Origin: Cyanobacteria bacterium TGS_CYA1
Lineage (GTDB): Bacteria > Cyanobacteriota > Vampirovibrionia > Obscuribacterales > Obscuribacteraceae
NCBI GenBank assembly: GCA_026129135.1
Contig: JAHCIQ010000001.1
Coordinates: forward strand, 744,001-808,000
Reading direction: 5' to 3'
Length of the DNA: 64,000 nt
This document shows positions 1 to 9,483 of the stretch, one piece after another. The notes below the pieces were generated by a model, which was given only the letters and a program-made list of their open reading frames with translations, was not told the DNA's origin and ran no database searches. The position numbers and the translations under genes were made by a program. Position 1 is the first letter of the stretch, and each line of letters begins with the position of its first letter.

Positions 1-349
1 TGTGACCGCTCACCGTGATATTGGCATTGTTCAAATGCTGAGTGGTCTGACTGATGGCAGCAACAGTGTGCTCTACTTTGATTTTCTTTTGTTCGAGATT
101 TCGTTCGGTCGACTTGAGCTGGTGTTTTATGGTGTTGAGTTTGACGAAGGCTATTTTTTCTTTGCGTCGAGCCTCGGCTAATTTCTTGTGCAGTTCGTTG
201 CGTTTTTCCTCAATCTGTTTAGCTTTAGCCTTGATATCGGTTTTGCTGGGCGTGGCGGCATAAACTGCGGTCGCATCCAGAACAGGGGTTGCCTGCAGGA
301 TCAAAGAGAGCGCCAGTGCTTTCAAAAAGGTTTTTTGGTTCAGAGCCAT
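1..349 (-). CDS. Secreted coiled-coil protein, N-terminal part (EnvC/M23-associated style)
   Basis: Only the first about 116 residues lie in the window; the gene runs off the left edge. The ATG is at 349-347. Residues about 8-32 form a signal peptide ending near VYAA. From residue about 36 the protein is a charged heptad-like coiled coil (KAKQIEEKRNELHKKLAEAR and onward). A signal peptide followed directly by a long coiled coil is typical of murein-hydrolase activators such as EnvC or CwlO N-termini, which carry an M23 peptidase domain at the far end, but that domain cannot be seen here. The gene diverges from nanE, leaving about 130 bp of shared upstream sequence. Confidence 0.6.
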   Translation of the reverse strand, partial: MALNQKTFLKALALSLILQATPVLDATAVYAATPSKTDIKAKAKQIEEKRNELHKKLAEARRKEKIAFVKLNTIKHQLKSTERNLEQKKIKVEHTVAAISQTTQHLNNANITVSGH

Positions 350-437
350 AAAATTTCTGTCTCAACTGCTTTGCAAGTTTAGCATTGAGCCAAGCAAGCT
401 GCTTAAGGAGTAGTTAAGGCTGTATATATGAAACTAA

Positions 438-443
438 TATAAT
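438..443 (+). promoter_or_regulatory. Candidate -10 box for nanE
   Basis: A consensus TATAAT lies 39 bp before the nanE ATG in the divergent intergenic region. No good -35 box is seen at 16-18 bp upstream and no Shine-Dalgarno precedes the ATG. It is a position-based candidate only. Confidence 0.35.
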
Positions 444-481
444 AAGCGCCCATATCAATCTAAGTAATGTACTTTTAAATC

Positions 482-1207
482 ATGAACCCGGGCGAAAACA
501 GCGTTTTAGCCGTCTTAAAGGGCGGTCTCATAGTATCGTGTCAGGCAAGTAAAGGCGAGCCCTTGTGCAAACCTGAAATAATCGGCGCTTTGTGCCAGTC
601 GGCTTTATCCGGCGGGGCTCGGGCTTTGCGTCTTGAAGGACTTTCGAACATTTCCTTTGTTAGAAAACTTACAAGTCACTTAAATGTTCCGATAATCGGT
701 ATTACTAAAACTGAAGGTCTAACTAAAGACCAGGCGCTCGACCAGGTCTATATAACTGCTACGCTCAAAGACGCAATCGATGTGGCAAAGGCGGGAGCCG
801 ATATTGTGGCGCTTGATGCTACTTTGCGCCCTCGTCCAGACAAGCTGAGTCTGGCTGAAACAATAGAAAAAATTCACCAAGAGACAAGGGCACTTGTCTG
901 GGCGGATACTGCCACTATCGAAGAAGCCCACCAGGCTCAAAAAGCGGGAGCTGACATAGTCTCCACTACCCTTTATGGATATACTCGCGAAACCGAATTG
1001 CCATCCGATGCAAAACCGAGTTTTGAATTTTTAGAGCGTTGCATTCATGAGCTTGATGTTCCAGTAATTTTAGAAGGTCGCGTTTGGGAACCGGAGCAGG
1101 TCGAGCGTGCCATCAAGCTTGGTGCACATGCTGTAGTGGTTGGTTCTGCTATAACGAGACCACATCTAATTACAGAGCGTTTTGCACGAGCAACGCAAAC
1201 TAACTAA
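482..1207 (+). CDS. nanE: N-acylglucosamine-6-phosphate 2-epimerase NanE
   Basis: The 241-residue product matches the NanE family in length and pattern. It starts with a GGLIVSCQA stretch, followed by a TIM-barrel with GGARALRLEG, PIIGITK and GADIVALDAT segments, and a phosphate-binding end (GAHAVVVGSAITRP). NanE converts N-acetylmannosamine-6-phosphate to N-acetylglucosamine-6-phosphate in the cytosol during sialic acid or amino-sugar use. No other nan genes are nearby, so it may serve recycling rather than a full sialic-acid pathway. It lies 2 bp from the following rhomboid gene and is probably co-transcribed with it. Confidence 0.93.
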   Translation: MNPGENSVLAVLKGGLIVSCQASKGEPLCKPEIIGALCQSALSGGARALRLEGLSNISFVRKLTSHLNVPIIGITKTEGLTKDQALDQVYITATLKDAIDVAKAGADIVALDATLRPRPDKLSLAETIEKIHQETRALVWADTATIEEAHQAQKAGADIVSTTLYGYTRETELPSDAKPSFEFLERCIHELDVPVILEGRVWEPEQVERAIKLGAHAVVVGSAITRPHLITERFARATQTN

Positions 1208-1209
1208 TT

Positions 1210-2988
1210 ATGGATTTTCAAGTTGCTTATTGGCTTTATTTACTGATATTTTTCTCTTCGTTAGGCATTGTGCTTGGGCTTTTCATGCCCATCGCGTATT
1301 CGTGGGCGCCCATTTTAAACTGGATGGTTATTCTCTTTTTAGCCATCGCCGGTGTAAAAGTAGGACCTGCCTGGCTTTTTATCGTGCTTGGTTATGGACT
1401 GGCGGCGCTTAGAATAATCGAGTCACGTAGATTTTATAGCGGCCTTCAAAGCAGTATCAACTCTCTTAATGCGGAAAAACTGCATCAACTCAGTAAAAAA
1501 GCAAAGGATATTTACTGGGGAAAGGGTGGTGAATTTTGGCAAGATATGGCGGAATCACTCGCTCTTTTCATCGAATTGAAAGAAGATCCAGCCAACGCAC
1601 TAATAGATAAATGGCAGGACCAAGTGAATTCATTGCCGAATGAAATAAAACATTTACCTGCAAATTACAGATTAATTGGAAATGCACTCATGCGTAAATG
1701 GGACAAGATTGTCGAGATTTACGAATCTAAATTGGCGAGCGAAGAATTTGAAGGCGCCTTGCAATCAGTAGATTCGAAAAAGAAAAAGAAACAGTATATA
1801 AGTCCTACTATTTTGTTGCCTACCGCACGAGCGTATGCCGAACTTGGAGATTTTGAAAAGTCCTATCAGTGCATTATGCAGGCGAAATTGGACGAAACTC
1901 AAACTTATCCACTTGCATATATTGGGCAATCTATCCTTCCGTTTTTTGCTCTTATTGGCGCTCGCAAAGAGACAGAACAATTATTGGAAATTCTGGACCA
2001 AAACAAAAATACTTTTCCCGAGAGTTTAATCAGTTATTGGCGGGGACAGTCGCATCTATCGGTTGGAAATGCAGAAACTGCCATCAAATTTTTCGAAGAA
2101 TCCAAATTGCAAAATCCGTCTAAAGAATTTTGTCTTCGTGTAGATAGACAAATTGAGCGAGCTAAAAACAAGATTGGTGAGCTTATAAGCTTTCACCCAG
2201 ATAAAGAGAGACAAGTACACGATATCTGGAGCGTTTTTGAAAAAGCAGATTTTGTTTTGGCTGTAGTAAATCCAGATAACAAATCGAAAGCCGTACTTGC
2301 CCTGTTTGCCATAAATACTTTGCTCTATTGTTTTACTGACGCTTATCGTTTTCCCGGTTTTCAGCAGAATTTTCAAACCGCTTTTTCAGTTGTAGTGGAT
2401 ACGACTAACTGGGTCTTTTTAAATTTTGCCCTCTTTGCCAAAGAAGCTCTGGCTGGTCAATACTATCGATTTTTTACTTATTCTTTTTTGCATTCGTCAT
2501 TTACGCATTATTTTCTCAATATGATTATGCTTTTTTGGTTTGGCAGGTTAGCTCAGAATATTTTTGGCACCGCCCGATTTTTAGCCATCTATATCGTTGG
2601 TGGGGTTTTGAGTGGAGTTGCACAAGCTCTTTCGGCTCCAGATCTAATTACTGTTGGCGCTTCTGGAAGTCTAATGGCTGCGTTCGGAGCGGTTCTTGCG
2701 GGTATTTTTCGTTTGAAAGATAGACTGCCAGAACAAGTCTGGCGATATCAGATGGTAGTTTTGCTTGGACTTGCATTTACTCAACTTGCTTTGGTAGATC
2801 TGACTTTTACTTATGTAGCGCCCAAAGCATTTCCAAACATGGCACCCCACATAGCTAACTTTGCTCATCTTGGCGGATTCGTCGCAGGGGTCTTGTTTGG
2901 TCTTCTGGTATCGCCAGTGCCACCAAAAGTGACAGACAGATTTGTCGAAGAAAATAAGACTATGAACGATCCTAACTTATTTGCGTAA
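1210..2988 (+). CDS. Rhomboid-family intramembrane serine protease with long N-terminal helical region
   Basis: The 592-residue protein has two or three N-terminal membrane segments (about residues 5-70), then about 270 residues of soluble helical repeat-like sequence (TPR-like, for example around LPTARAYAELGDFEKSYQCIMQA). The C-terminal rhomboid core (about 385-575) has six membrane segments. The catalytic serine sits in GASGS (Ser485) and the catalytic histidine in AHLGGFVAG (His553). The segment HYFLNMIMLFWFG matches the rhomboid HxxxN region on TM2. Rhomboids cut membrane-anchored substrates; the N-terminal part could select partners, which is inference. The end overlaps the convergent VIT-protein gene by 12 bp. 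Confidence 0.9.
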   Translation: MDFQVAYWLYLLIFFSSLGIVLGLFMPIAYSWAPILNWMVILFLAIAGVKVGPAWLFIVLGYGLAALRIIESRRFYSGLQSSINSLNAEKLHQLSKKAKDIYWGKGGEFWQDMAESLALFIELKEDPANALIDKWQDQVNSLPNEIKHLPANYRLIGNALMRKWDKIVEIYESKLASEEFEGALQSVDSKKKKKQYISPTILLPTARAYAELGDFEKSYQCIMQAKLDETQTYPLAYIGQSILPFFALIGARKETEQLLEILDQNKNTFPESLISYWRGQSHLSVGNAETAIKFFEESKLQNPSKEFCLRVDRQIERAKNKIGELISFHPDKERQVHDIWSVFEKADFVLAVVNPDNKSKAVLALFAINTLLYCFTDAYRFPGFQQNFQTAFSVVVDTTNWVFLNFALFAKEALAGQYYRFFTYSFLHSSFTHYFLNMIMLFWFGRLAQNIFGTARFLAIYIVGGVLSGVAQALSAPDLITVGASGSLMAAFGAVLAGIFRLKDRLPEQVWRYQMVVLLGLAFTQLALVDLTFTYVAPKAFPNMAPHIANFAHLGGFVAGVLFGLLVSPVPPKVTDRFVEENKTMNDPNLFA

Positions 2989-5904
2989 GCGACCGGACTT
3001 GACTAAGCTAATCACTATTAGTCCCAAGGTCAAGAAAATTATGAAAGTATAAATCTTGGTCGTGCTAACAAAATTAGAGAACAAGTATTGCTTGTGGCCT
3101 TTTGTATGTCTGTATGCTTGCTCAGAGCTGGATTCCATCGGTGAGGGACCGGCTTGACTGGCTGCCTGACTAAGTGAATTTAGTTTGTCTGTGACACTAT
3201 TAGAAAAATGATTCACAGAAAAGGAATCTCTTTCATCTGTTATGGTCGGTGCATCAGAACTTTTCTTGGTCTTGGCCGAGTCAGCGTATAGTTTTGCATC
3301 TGTATTTTGACGAAAACGTTTGTTGCTCAAGTTTCCAAAAACACTCTGACTAAAACCTCCACCTGCTCCTGCCTGAGCTTTTCGTCTTGGACTTGCCATT
3401 GGATAACCAGGTGGAGCCGCCGCTGGAGATGAAGAAGGTGCACATTCTTTAAGCTCGCGTGCGCTTGAGTATTCCTGGTCTTTGAATGCTCTTTGTTTAG
3501 GAGAATCAGTAGACTGCATAATTGGTCCAATCGCAGTCACAATATGTAGATTTTGAGCTGTTTTTTGAATCATATTTTGGCAGATATCCGACTTTTCGTT
3601 TTTGCCGCCTGCTGCTTCTTCACAGATTGGTTCTTCGCAAATTGTCGTTTCTACTATATCTGCATCAGGATGCACGACGAAACTAGTCACTGGGCTTACG
3701 AAGTGATAGTTGCGGCACAAATAAAGAGTGGGATTTTGATATCCATATAAAGCGAAGTTAGCCATAGTCGCGCTGTATGCACGAAGAATGTTCAAGTCTG
3801 CACTGGCATTCTTGTCTGGGGTGAAATCGTGATACGAAGTTTGTTCGGTCTTTTGCAGTGTTGTCCAAAAGTGTTCCAAGTCGACCTTTGGATGTCCAGT
3901 TGAAGTTATTTCTCTCGTGCCGCTAGCGCTTTGCTCGAAATCCATGCTTTCTAATAATTTGTTCGAACCAGGAACAACTTGATAGTCGTAAATAACTTTT
4001 TTGAGGTTCGAATCCTTTAATTCACGAATAATATTGTTTAGATAAAGTGCGCTGTTCGAGTCGCAAACTGGCTGTGGTCCATGAATCCAGAGAATTGCAG
4101 ACGGGCGCGAAACTTTAAACAAGAGCTTATTCATACTGTCTGCTAATGTACGCGAATTGTCTTGTCCGCCAGTGCATTTAGTGACAGAAAGGTCTTTCAA
4201 AGCGTCTTGCGCGTTTTTGTAGTTTGTTTGACCGTCCAGAACTTTGAGGATATGGACATCTTTTATGGGTAAAGATTTCAGACCTTCTGCCACTTCGCTC
4301 ATATATGGCTGCATTTTGACTGAGCCATCTACGACGACGTACAAAGTATCTGGCTTGGGATTGATCTGTTGAAATACAGGCGGGATTTGCGAAGAAGAGT
4401 CAAACTCGATCAAATTGTTTTTGATATCGAATTTAGTGGCGCCGTCGAGTTTGATTTTGTTTTCGTTTTTGAAAGCAAAATTTCGCTCGCCAAAAACAGG
4501 TAAGACGAGTTGCGCTTTGTTCTTTTCAAACGACTGCAGCGGTGCCACTATGTGCAAGTCTACTTTTGTAATTTGACCACGGACTACTGGATAGCACTGG
4601 ACTAATACTGTCGAGGGTCCATGCATACTTACAAGAAGTGGATCCTTTTTGTTGGTATAGACTGCGTTTACATAAGTGCTTCGCGCTTGAGACCTTTCGT
4701 CTATTTGTGCTTCTTTTTTCTTGCCATCAAGCCAGATTGTGGCTCCACTTACACATGCACCTGGTGGCAATTTTATTTGTGCTCGTGCTTCGCGCGGGAC
4801 ATAAGTGGCATTTTCAAAAGTGCAGCTCCAGTCGAGCGATGCGATATGCGCATTTGGATCTATTTTTCCTGTGATGGTCGAATCTGACGTGGATAATCCT
4901 CGAGCAAATCCGCTGACCTTGCTACCTGCAATATCGGTATCTATGTCGAACTCATCGTCGGCGTTTCCATTGAGACCACTGGCATCGTGCATGGCGCCTG
5001 TGTGTTTGAGCGTAGACCTGAATGAAGCAGGAATTGCAACTTCGTTGAAAGCTTGACCGGTAACGACATAAAATAATTCACGCGCATTTTCAACTGGAAC
5101 GGGATGCTGATCTTCATAGAACGAACCCAAAATATCAGTAGCTCTGCCCGAGCGTTCATAGCAGGCGCGAAGCATCACTTCTCTGTTTCCCCAGGAGCGA
5201 AGCCAGTTCACGGAATCACTATCGTATCCGTTAATCAGTTTTGCCGAATTCGAATAGTTTATCGCTTTAGACAAATAGATGCGAGTAATAGTGGAAGGTG
5301 CCTCTATACTCAGTACCATAATTAGAATGACTATGTGACCAAAATGCTTTAACTGGTCGCCATCGAAGAATGCTTTTTGTCGGGCTCCCAGTAAAGTTAT
5401 CACGTGCCCCGCGTTGAACAGTGGGGCAATTGCAAATAAGGGGGCGTAGAGAAGCGGATGGAAAATTATTAGAAAAGAAAGCTCTGAATGATGGATGAAA
5501 GTGCTTCCAATAGCAGGAAGTTTGGTTGCGAACATCAAGCTATACAAAATGGCGATGCCCATAGCAAATCCGCTCATCAAGGATGTTATGGCGTAAAAGC
5601 TCACCATATTGAATCTGACAGCTAGAAAAACAATCAGATTAGACAAAGGAATGAAAGAAAATAATAAAACGTGCCAGGGAGTCGGAAATGGGTCGAATAA
5701 AACTCCTGCCATAGTATGGGTGCAAATTTCAAAATACAAAGCAAGTGCAGGAAGAATTACACCAAAGAGGAAGAAACCGAAACCTGGTTTTTTAATCGGT
5801 TTTTTAGCGCGTTCGTCAAAAACCCCAATACCAATCCGCTCGGAAACCAAAGCAAAGCTGTTCTCGAATCGGCTGCGTAGAATTTTGCGATCTTTAGTCA
5901 GCAT
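2977..5904 (-). CDS. Large membrane protein with VIT domain and VWA-like region
   Basis: The 975-residue product starts with about 200 residues of membrane helices (four or five segments between 42 and 202). A VIT domain follows at about 350-455, recognisable from EARAQIKLPPGACVSGATIW and TNKKDPLLVS. A von Willebrand A-like segment follows at about 520-630, where TLYVVVDGSVKMQPYM occupies the MIDAS position but lacks the last serine of DxSxS. A low-complexity Pro/Ala/Ser region precedes one C-terminal membrane helix (about 950-968) and a short basic tail. The order of membrane helices, VIT and C-terminal anchor resembles exosortase-associated VIT proteins (XrtN or MSEP-CTERM families). No exosortase gene is present in the window. 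Its function is unknown. Confidence 0.75.
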   Translation of the reverse strand: MLTKDRKILRSRFENSFALVSERIGIGVFDERAKKPIKKPGFGFFLFGVILPALALYFEICTHTMAGVLFDPFPTPWHVLLFSFIPLSNLIVFLAVRFNMVSFYAITSLMSGFAMGIAILYSLMFATKLPAIGSTFIHHSELSFLIIFHPLLYAPLFAIAPLFNAGHVITLLGARQKAFFDGDQLKHFGHIVILIMVLSIEAPSTITRIYLSKAINYSNSAKLINGYDSDSVNWLRSWGNREVMLRACYERSGRATDILGSFYEDQHPVPVENARELFYVVTGQAFNEVAIPASFRSTLKHTGAMHDASGLNGNADDEFDIDTDIAGSKVSGFARGLSTSDSTITGKIDPNAHIASLDWSCTFENATYVPREARAQIKLPPGACVSGATIWLDGKKKEAQIDERSQARSTYVNAVYTNKKDPLLVSMHGPSTVLVQCYPVVRGQITKVDLHIVAPLQSFEKNKAQLVLPVFGERNFAFKNENKIKLDGATKFDIKNNLIEFDSSSQIPPVFQQINPKPDTLYVVVDGSVKMQPYMSEVAEGLKSLPIKDVHILKVLDGQTNYKNAQDALKDLSVTKCTGGQDNSRTLADSMNKLLFKVSRPSAILWIHGPQPVCDSNSALYLNNIIRELKDSNLKKVIYDYQVVPGSNKLLESMDFEQSASGTREITSTGHPKVDLEHFWTTLQKTEQTSYHDFTPDKNASADLNILRAYSATMANFALYGYQNPTLYLCRNYHFVSPVTSFVVHPDADIVETTICEEPICEEAAGGKNEKSDICQNMIQKTAQNLHIVTAIGPIMQSTDSPKQRAFKDQEYSSARELKECAPSSSPAAAPPGYPMASPRRKAQAGAGGGFSQSVFGNLSNKRFRQNTDAKLYADSAKTKKSSDAPTITDERDSFSVNHFSNSVTDKLNSLSQAASQAGPSPMESSSEQAYRHTKGHKQYLFSNFVSTTKIYTFIIFLTLGLIVISLVKSGRLRK

Positions 5905-6036
5905 AGAGGACCTGTACCGCCCAGTAATTCACTTATTCCCTCAACTCGATACTAAAGCTCATAAAATAAATTTTTAAGAGTGTTTCCCCTGGATCTGGGA
6001 ATATACTGGCCAACTTAATCATTAAATGAGGGTCTG

Positions 6037-6852
6037 ATGGAAATATTTTTGGGACTGGCCATTCTGGCAGGTTTCACTGTTTTGAAAGGGCTCCGCTTCG
6101 TGAACGAATACGACCGTCTGGTCATTTTTCGCCTTGGCAAAATAACAGGCACCAGAGGGCCTGGACCACAAATAGTTCTTCCGTTAATCGAACGCTCGCA
6201 AAAGGTCGATACTCGTGTGGTCACAATGCCTATTCCCGTCCAGGAAGCAATCTCGCGCGATAACGTTACTTTGAGGGTCGCAGCTGTTTGTTTCTATCAA
6301 ATAGTGGACCCGGTCAAATCTGTTTCCAAAGTCGAGGATGCAGTGCAGGCAACAGGTCAAGTTGCTCAAACTACACTTAGAACCATCGTTGGTCAGTATG
6401 AATTGGATGAACTTTTGAGCGATCGCGACAAAGTCAATCAAAAATTGAGCGCCATCATCGACAGACAAACTGAAGCCTGGGGTATCAAAGTCGTTTCGGT
6501 CGAAGTAAAAGATGTCGAAATTCCAAATAATATGCAAAGAGCCATGGCTAGGCAAGCTGAAGCCGAGCGCGAACGTCGAGCCAAAGTCGTTGCCGCAGAA
6601 GGTGAAGTGCAGGCTGCACATAAATTGCGCGAAGCCGCGGAAGTCATTTCTTCCCAACCAGGAGCACTTCAACTGAGACAGCTTCAGACTATGGTCGAAA
6701 TTGCGACTGAGGCTAAAAGCACTTTGTTGATGCCTGTGCCTATGGAGTTTCTGGCTGAAAAATTGTCTGGAGTGCTAGGCGGAGATGTGAGTATAGAAGA
6801 TCCGCATGCGCAAGCTCCGACCATAGACGTCAGGTCTAAAGATAAGGCGTAA
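6037..6852 (+). CDS. Slipin family SPFH/Band 7 protein
   Basis: The 271-residue protein has a short N-terminal membrane segment (residues 2-18) followed by a Band 7 domain (about 22-190) with the hallmark ERLVIFRLG-like stretch (YDRLVIFRLGKI), then an Ala/Glu-rich coiled coil (MARQAEAERERRAKVVAAEG). Length and layout fit stomatin/slipin proteins, which oligomerise at the inner membrane and often organise proteases. The usual NfeD-type protease partner is not adjacent. An AGGG Shine-Dalgarno sits 6 bp before the ATG. Confidence 0.92.
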   Translation: MEIFLGLAILAGFTVLKGLRFVNEYDRLVIFRLGKITGTRGPGPQIVLPLIERSQKVDTRVVTMPIPVQEAISRDNVTLRVAAVCFYQIVDPVKSVSKVEDAVQATGQVAQTTLRTIVGQYELDELLSDRDKVNQKLSAIIDRQTEAWGIKVVSVEVKDVEIPNNMQRAMARQAEAERERRAKVVAAEGEVQAAHKLREAAEVISSQPGALQLRQLQTMVEIATEAKSTLLMPVPMEFLAEKLSGVLGGDVSIEDPHAQAPTIDVRSKDKA

Positions 6853-6872
6853 GAGCTTGATCTAATCGAAAT

Positions 6873-7331
6873 CTAGTATTTGAATTTGCCTTCTTTTATA
6901 AGAGCAAAGCTTGGCTGCAATATTCTTTTGGCATCGAACTTCTTATGAATTCGATTAGCCAGAAAGTAAGTCATGGGACTTCTTCCAGGATTACATTTCT
7001 GGTCCAGAATGAGGTGAGTCAAAATTGATAGACCAACGCTCATACGCATTGGTTTTCGCTGTTCGCCTCTAAATAAAAAGAAAAATAATGCTAGCAATTC
7101 GAACGAATGCAGCGGAAGGTAAAGCTTACCGCTATATTTCTCGTGTTCCGATTCGTTGAATTTTTCCCAGTTGGGCTTCAGTCCATGAGCTTTCACATAG
7201 TCGACCAGATGATCGAGATCAATTAACCAACCAGCAAAAAATGCAGCAAAGGCCGACTTCTTGCAACGATAGCGCCAATAACTCAACCCGCCGATTCCGG
7301 CGGAAGTGATGATATGTCCTAAGGTGCGCAT
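6873..7331 (-). CDS. DUF457/YdjM-like putative metal-dependent membrane hydrolase
   Basis: The 152-residue product carries a spaced set of His and Asp residues: RTLGHIITSAG at the N-terminus, WLIDLDHLVDY at about 35-45, LPLHSFELL at about 72-80 and LTHLILDQ near 105. Two hydrophobic segments are present. This pattern is that of the small LexA-binding/DUF457 membrane hydrolase group. The real substrate is unknown. The gene converges on the slipin gene with only 20 bp between the stops. Confidence 0.65.
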   Translation of the reverse strand: MRTLGHIITSAGIGGLSYWRYRCKKSAFAAFFAGWLIDLDHLVDYVKAHGLKPNWEKFNESEHEKYSGKLYLPLHSFELLALFFFLFRGEQRKPMRMSVGLSILTHLILDQKCNPGRSPMTYFLANRIHKKFDAKRILQPSFALIKEGKFKY

Positions 7332-7508
7332 GGGTTAGAGATTCCTTCTAGTAAAGATATTAGGATCATTTTATGTATACCCATGCTATCTCATTTTCAC
7401 TATTCATGCTGAACTTTTGCTCTCGAAAGTATAAAATTGCATTTGTAATAACTACGCCCACCCTCTTAATTGTTAGGAACGGCCGTGATTTGATCGCTTG
7501 AGGTTTTT

Positions 7509-8681
7509 TTGATGTCTTATTTGAATGTTCGCTCTGCCCGCTCTGCTCGACTTTTAGCGCTTAGTTTGGCTCTTTTGATTCAAGTTGGCTTACCCCAGAT
7601 GTCGTTGGCGCAAAGCCCTAATCCTCAAGCCGTCAGCATGTATAACCTTGGTCTCAATGCATTCAAACAGGGCACACCCGAGTCTGCGATTATTTTCTTT
7701 CGTCGGGCCCTCGTTCTTGACCCGAATCTAGCTGATGCACAATACAATCTCGGTGTTTTGTATCAAAGTCAACGTCGTCACAAAGAGGCTATACCGTGCT
7801 TCCAGGAAGTTTTACGATTGAAGCCGACGGACCCTGACGCTCATTTTCAATTAGGTAGATCCCTTTTAGAATCAGGCAAACCGCAAGAAGCTAAAGAACA
7901 ATTTTTGACCATCGCGCCAAATAGCCGCGATTTTGCTGAAGCGCAAAGACTTTCGGTAGTTTGCGATCAAAAAATGATTAATATGCAGGGTCAGCCCTAT
8001 CAAACTCAGCCGATTCAGCAGGTCCAGCAAACACAATATCAACCTGTGACACAGTATCAACCTGTCCAGCAGGTTCAGCAAATTCAATATCAGCCAACGG
8101 CTCAATATCAGCCTCAGCAAATTCAACAGACCCAACAGACCCAACAAACACAGCCTCAAACACGCGAGCTGGTTGCTACAAATGTCACGCCAACCCGGGT
8201 TGATACAGGCTCATCAGATCAATCTTCGACAAGCTCACTCGATGTCACACCACAAGCCACAAAGCCCGCTCCTATTCTTGCCAATGCCACGGTGAGAGTA
8301 ATTGCTACCGGCTTCAATGCCCCTTCAGGATTGACTTTCGACAAGTTCGGCAATTTGTATGTGGCAAATTTTGCTGCAAACACAATAGACAAAATCGGTC
8401 GTGACGGCACCCGCTCTACATTCAGTTCGGGCGGTTATTTGAAAGGACCGATAGGTCTTGCTGCTGACGATTCAGGCAATATATATGTAGCTAACTATAA
8501 GGGCGGCACTATCGCCAGAATCACTCCTGCTGGAATAGCTTCTGTTATCGCTACAGGATTTAGAAGTCCCTACTATTTGACTCTGGATAAAAGCGGCAAT
8601 TTGTTTGTCAGTCAACAAGAAGACAACTCTATAATCAGAGTTTCGTTACCGCAAGCTGTTCAGGCGACAAGCCAGAAGTAA
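7509..8681 (+). CDS. Secreted TPR and NHL-repeat protein with Gln-rich linker
   Basis: The 390-residue protein has a signal peptide (residues 1-35, ending at LAQ). Three TPR units follow at about 40-150 (SMYNLGLNAFKQG, AQYNLGVLYQSQRR, AHFQLGRSLLESG). A Gln/Tyr/Pro-rich linker at about 155-220 is built from imperfect QQVQQ/QYQP units and makes the DNA at 8000-8160 look repetitive. The C-terminal part (about 260-385) has NHL/Vgb-like propeller repeats such as GLTFDKFGNLYVAN and GLAADDSGNIYVAN. The likely role is periplasmic or surface protein interaction. It sits 6 bp from plsC and is probably in one transcript with it. Confidence 0.8.
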   Translation: MMSYLNVRSARSARLLALSLALLIQVGLPQMSLAQSPNPQAVSMYNLGLNAFKQGTPESAIIFFRRALVLDPNLADAQYNLGVLYQSQRRHKEAIPCFQEVLRLKPTDPDAHFQLGRSLLESGKPQEAKEQFLTIAPNSRDFAEAQRLSVVCDQKMINMQGQPYQTQPIQQVQQTQYQPVTQYQPVQQVQQIQYQPTAQYQPQQIQQTQQTQQTQPQTRELVATNVTPTRVDTGSSDQSSTSSLDVTPQATKPAPILANATVRVIATGFNAPSGLTFDKFGNLYVANFAANTIDKIGRDGTRSTFSSGGYLKGPIGLAADDSGNIYVANYKGGTIARITPAGIASVIATGFRSPYYLTLDKSGNLFVSQQEDNSIIRVSLPQAVQATSQK

Positions 8682-8687
8682 TTTTTT

Positions 8688-9320
8688 ATGGCTGAACTAA
8701 AAAAAGGCAGTTTTACTCCCTTTCGTGAAGCACTCCAGATGTGGACTGCGCGAAACGCTATCATCGGTTTTCACAAGTTCACGCATGGTATAGAAATAAT
8801 TGGTCGCGAGAATGTGCCTGAAGGACCTTGCATTGTTGTAGGAAACCACATTTCGGATTTCGACCCGCCTTTGCTTTGCGCAGCTGCAGACAAGAAAATG
8901 GCGTTTTTATCCAAGAAAGAACTGTTTTCGGAAAAGCCATGGTTTACCTGGCTTATCGAACTTTATGGCGCTATTCCTATAGATAGGGAAAAGCCAGAGA
9001 AGTCGACTATCAAAAGCATCAAAAAACTGATTAAGGACGGATGGTCGCTCGGCATGTTTATCGAAGGAACTCGCTCGCGCAATATCGGTCAAATGGGTCA
9101 ACCTCACACAGGAACCGCTTATTTTGCTAAATCAAATAATGTACCGATAGTTCCAGTGGGAATTTTGAACACTCAAAAAAATGGCGGAAAAGTCATTTGT
9201 CGTATCGGAAAACCAATTCAACCATCGGCAGATTTGGAGAAAACTACCTGGCAGGTGATGGAATCTTTGTCCGAACTTACTGGACACAAGCTTCCAGAAC
9301 GCAAACAGGCTGGACAATAG
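8688..9320 (+). CDS. plsC: 1-acyl-sn-glycerol-3-phosphate acyltransferase (PlsC family)
   Basis: The 210-residue protein has the PlsC acyltransferase motifs in order: NHISDFDPP (the HX4D catalytic motif, about residues 52-60), the GAIPIDR block, and EGTRSR (about 125-130), followed by a VPIVPVGI block. These enzymes move an acyl chain onto lysophosphatidic acid at the inner face of the membrane during phospholipid synthesis. There is no strong membrane helix, so it is probably peripheral. Other PlsC-like proteins acylate different lipids, so the exact acceptor is not certain. Confidence 0.9.
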   Translation: MAELKKGSFTPFREALQMWTARNAIIGFHKFTHGIEIIGRENVPEGPCIVVGNHISDFDPPLLCAAADKKMAFLSKKELFSEKPWFTWLIELYGAIPIDREKPEKSTIKSIKKLIKDGWSLGMFIEGTRSRNIGQMGQPHTGTAYFAKSNNVPIVPVGILNTQKNGGKVICRIGKPIQPSADLEKTTWQVMESLSELTGHKLPERKQAGQ

Positions 9321-9353
9321 ACAAGCTGGGTGGTGAATTTACGAAGGCTGGGG

Positions 9354-9374
9354 GAAAACCACCAATTGGTTTTC
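9354..9374 (+). other. Hairpin downstream of plsC
   Basis: GAAAACCA and TGGTTTTC form a perfect 8-bp stem around a 5-base loop, 34 bp after the plsC stop. No T-run follows, so it could be a weak or factor-assisted terminator, or an mRNA-stabilising hairpin before the next small gene. Confidence 0.4.
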
Positions 9375-9483
9375 AGGGGACAAATTCATAAACTAAAAAC
9401 ATCGAAAGCAATTCGATGCCAAACAACTCCCCCGTTAATAATCAGTCCAGCATTCCTATCATCAAGCGTAAGTGAGGCCCCCA

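Noticed and set aside
6184..6672. 162-codon frame on the - strand
   Set aside because: It lies wholly inside the slipin gene on the other strand, with Cys/Phe-rich nonsense composition.
8000..8160. Apparent short tandem DNA repeats, possible CRISPR or minisatellite
   Set aside because: The units are irregular in length, have no spacers and simply encode a Gln/Pro/Tyr-rich linker.
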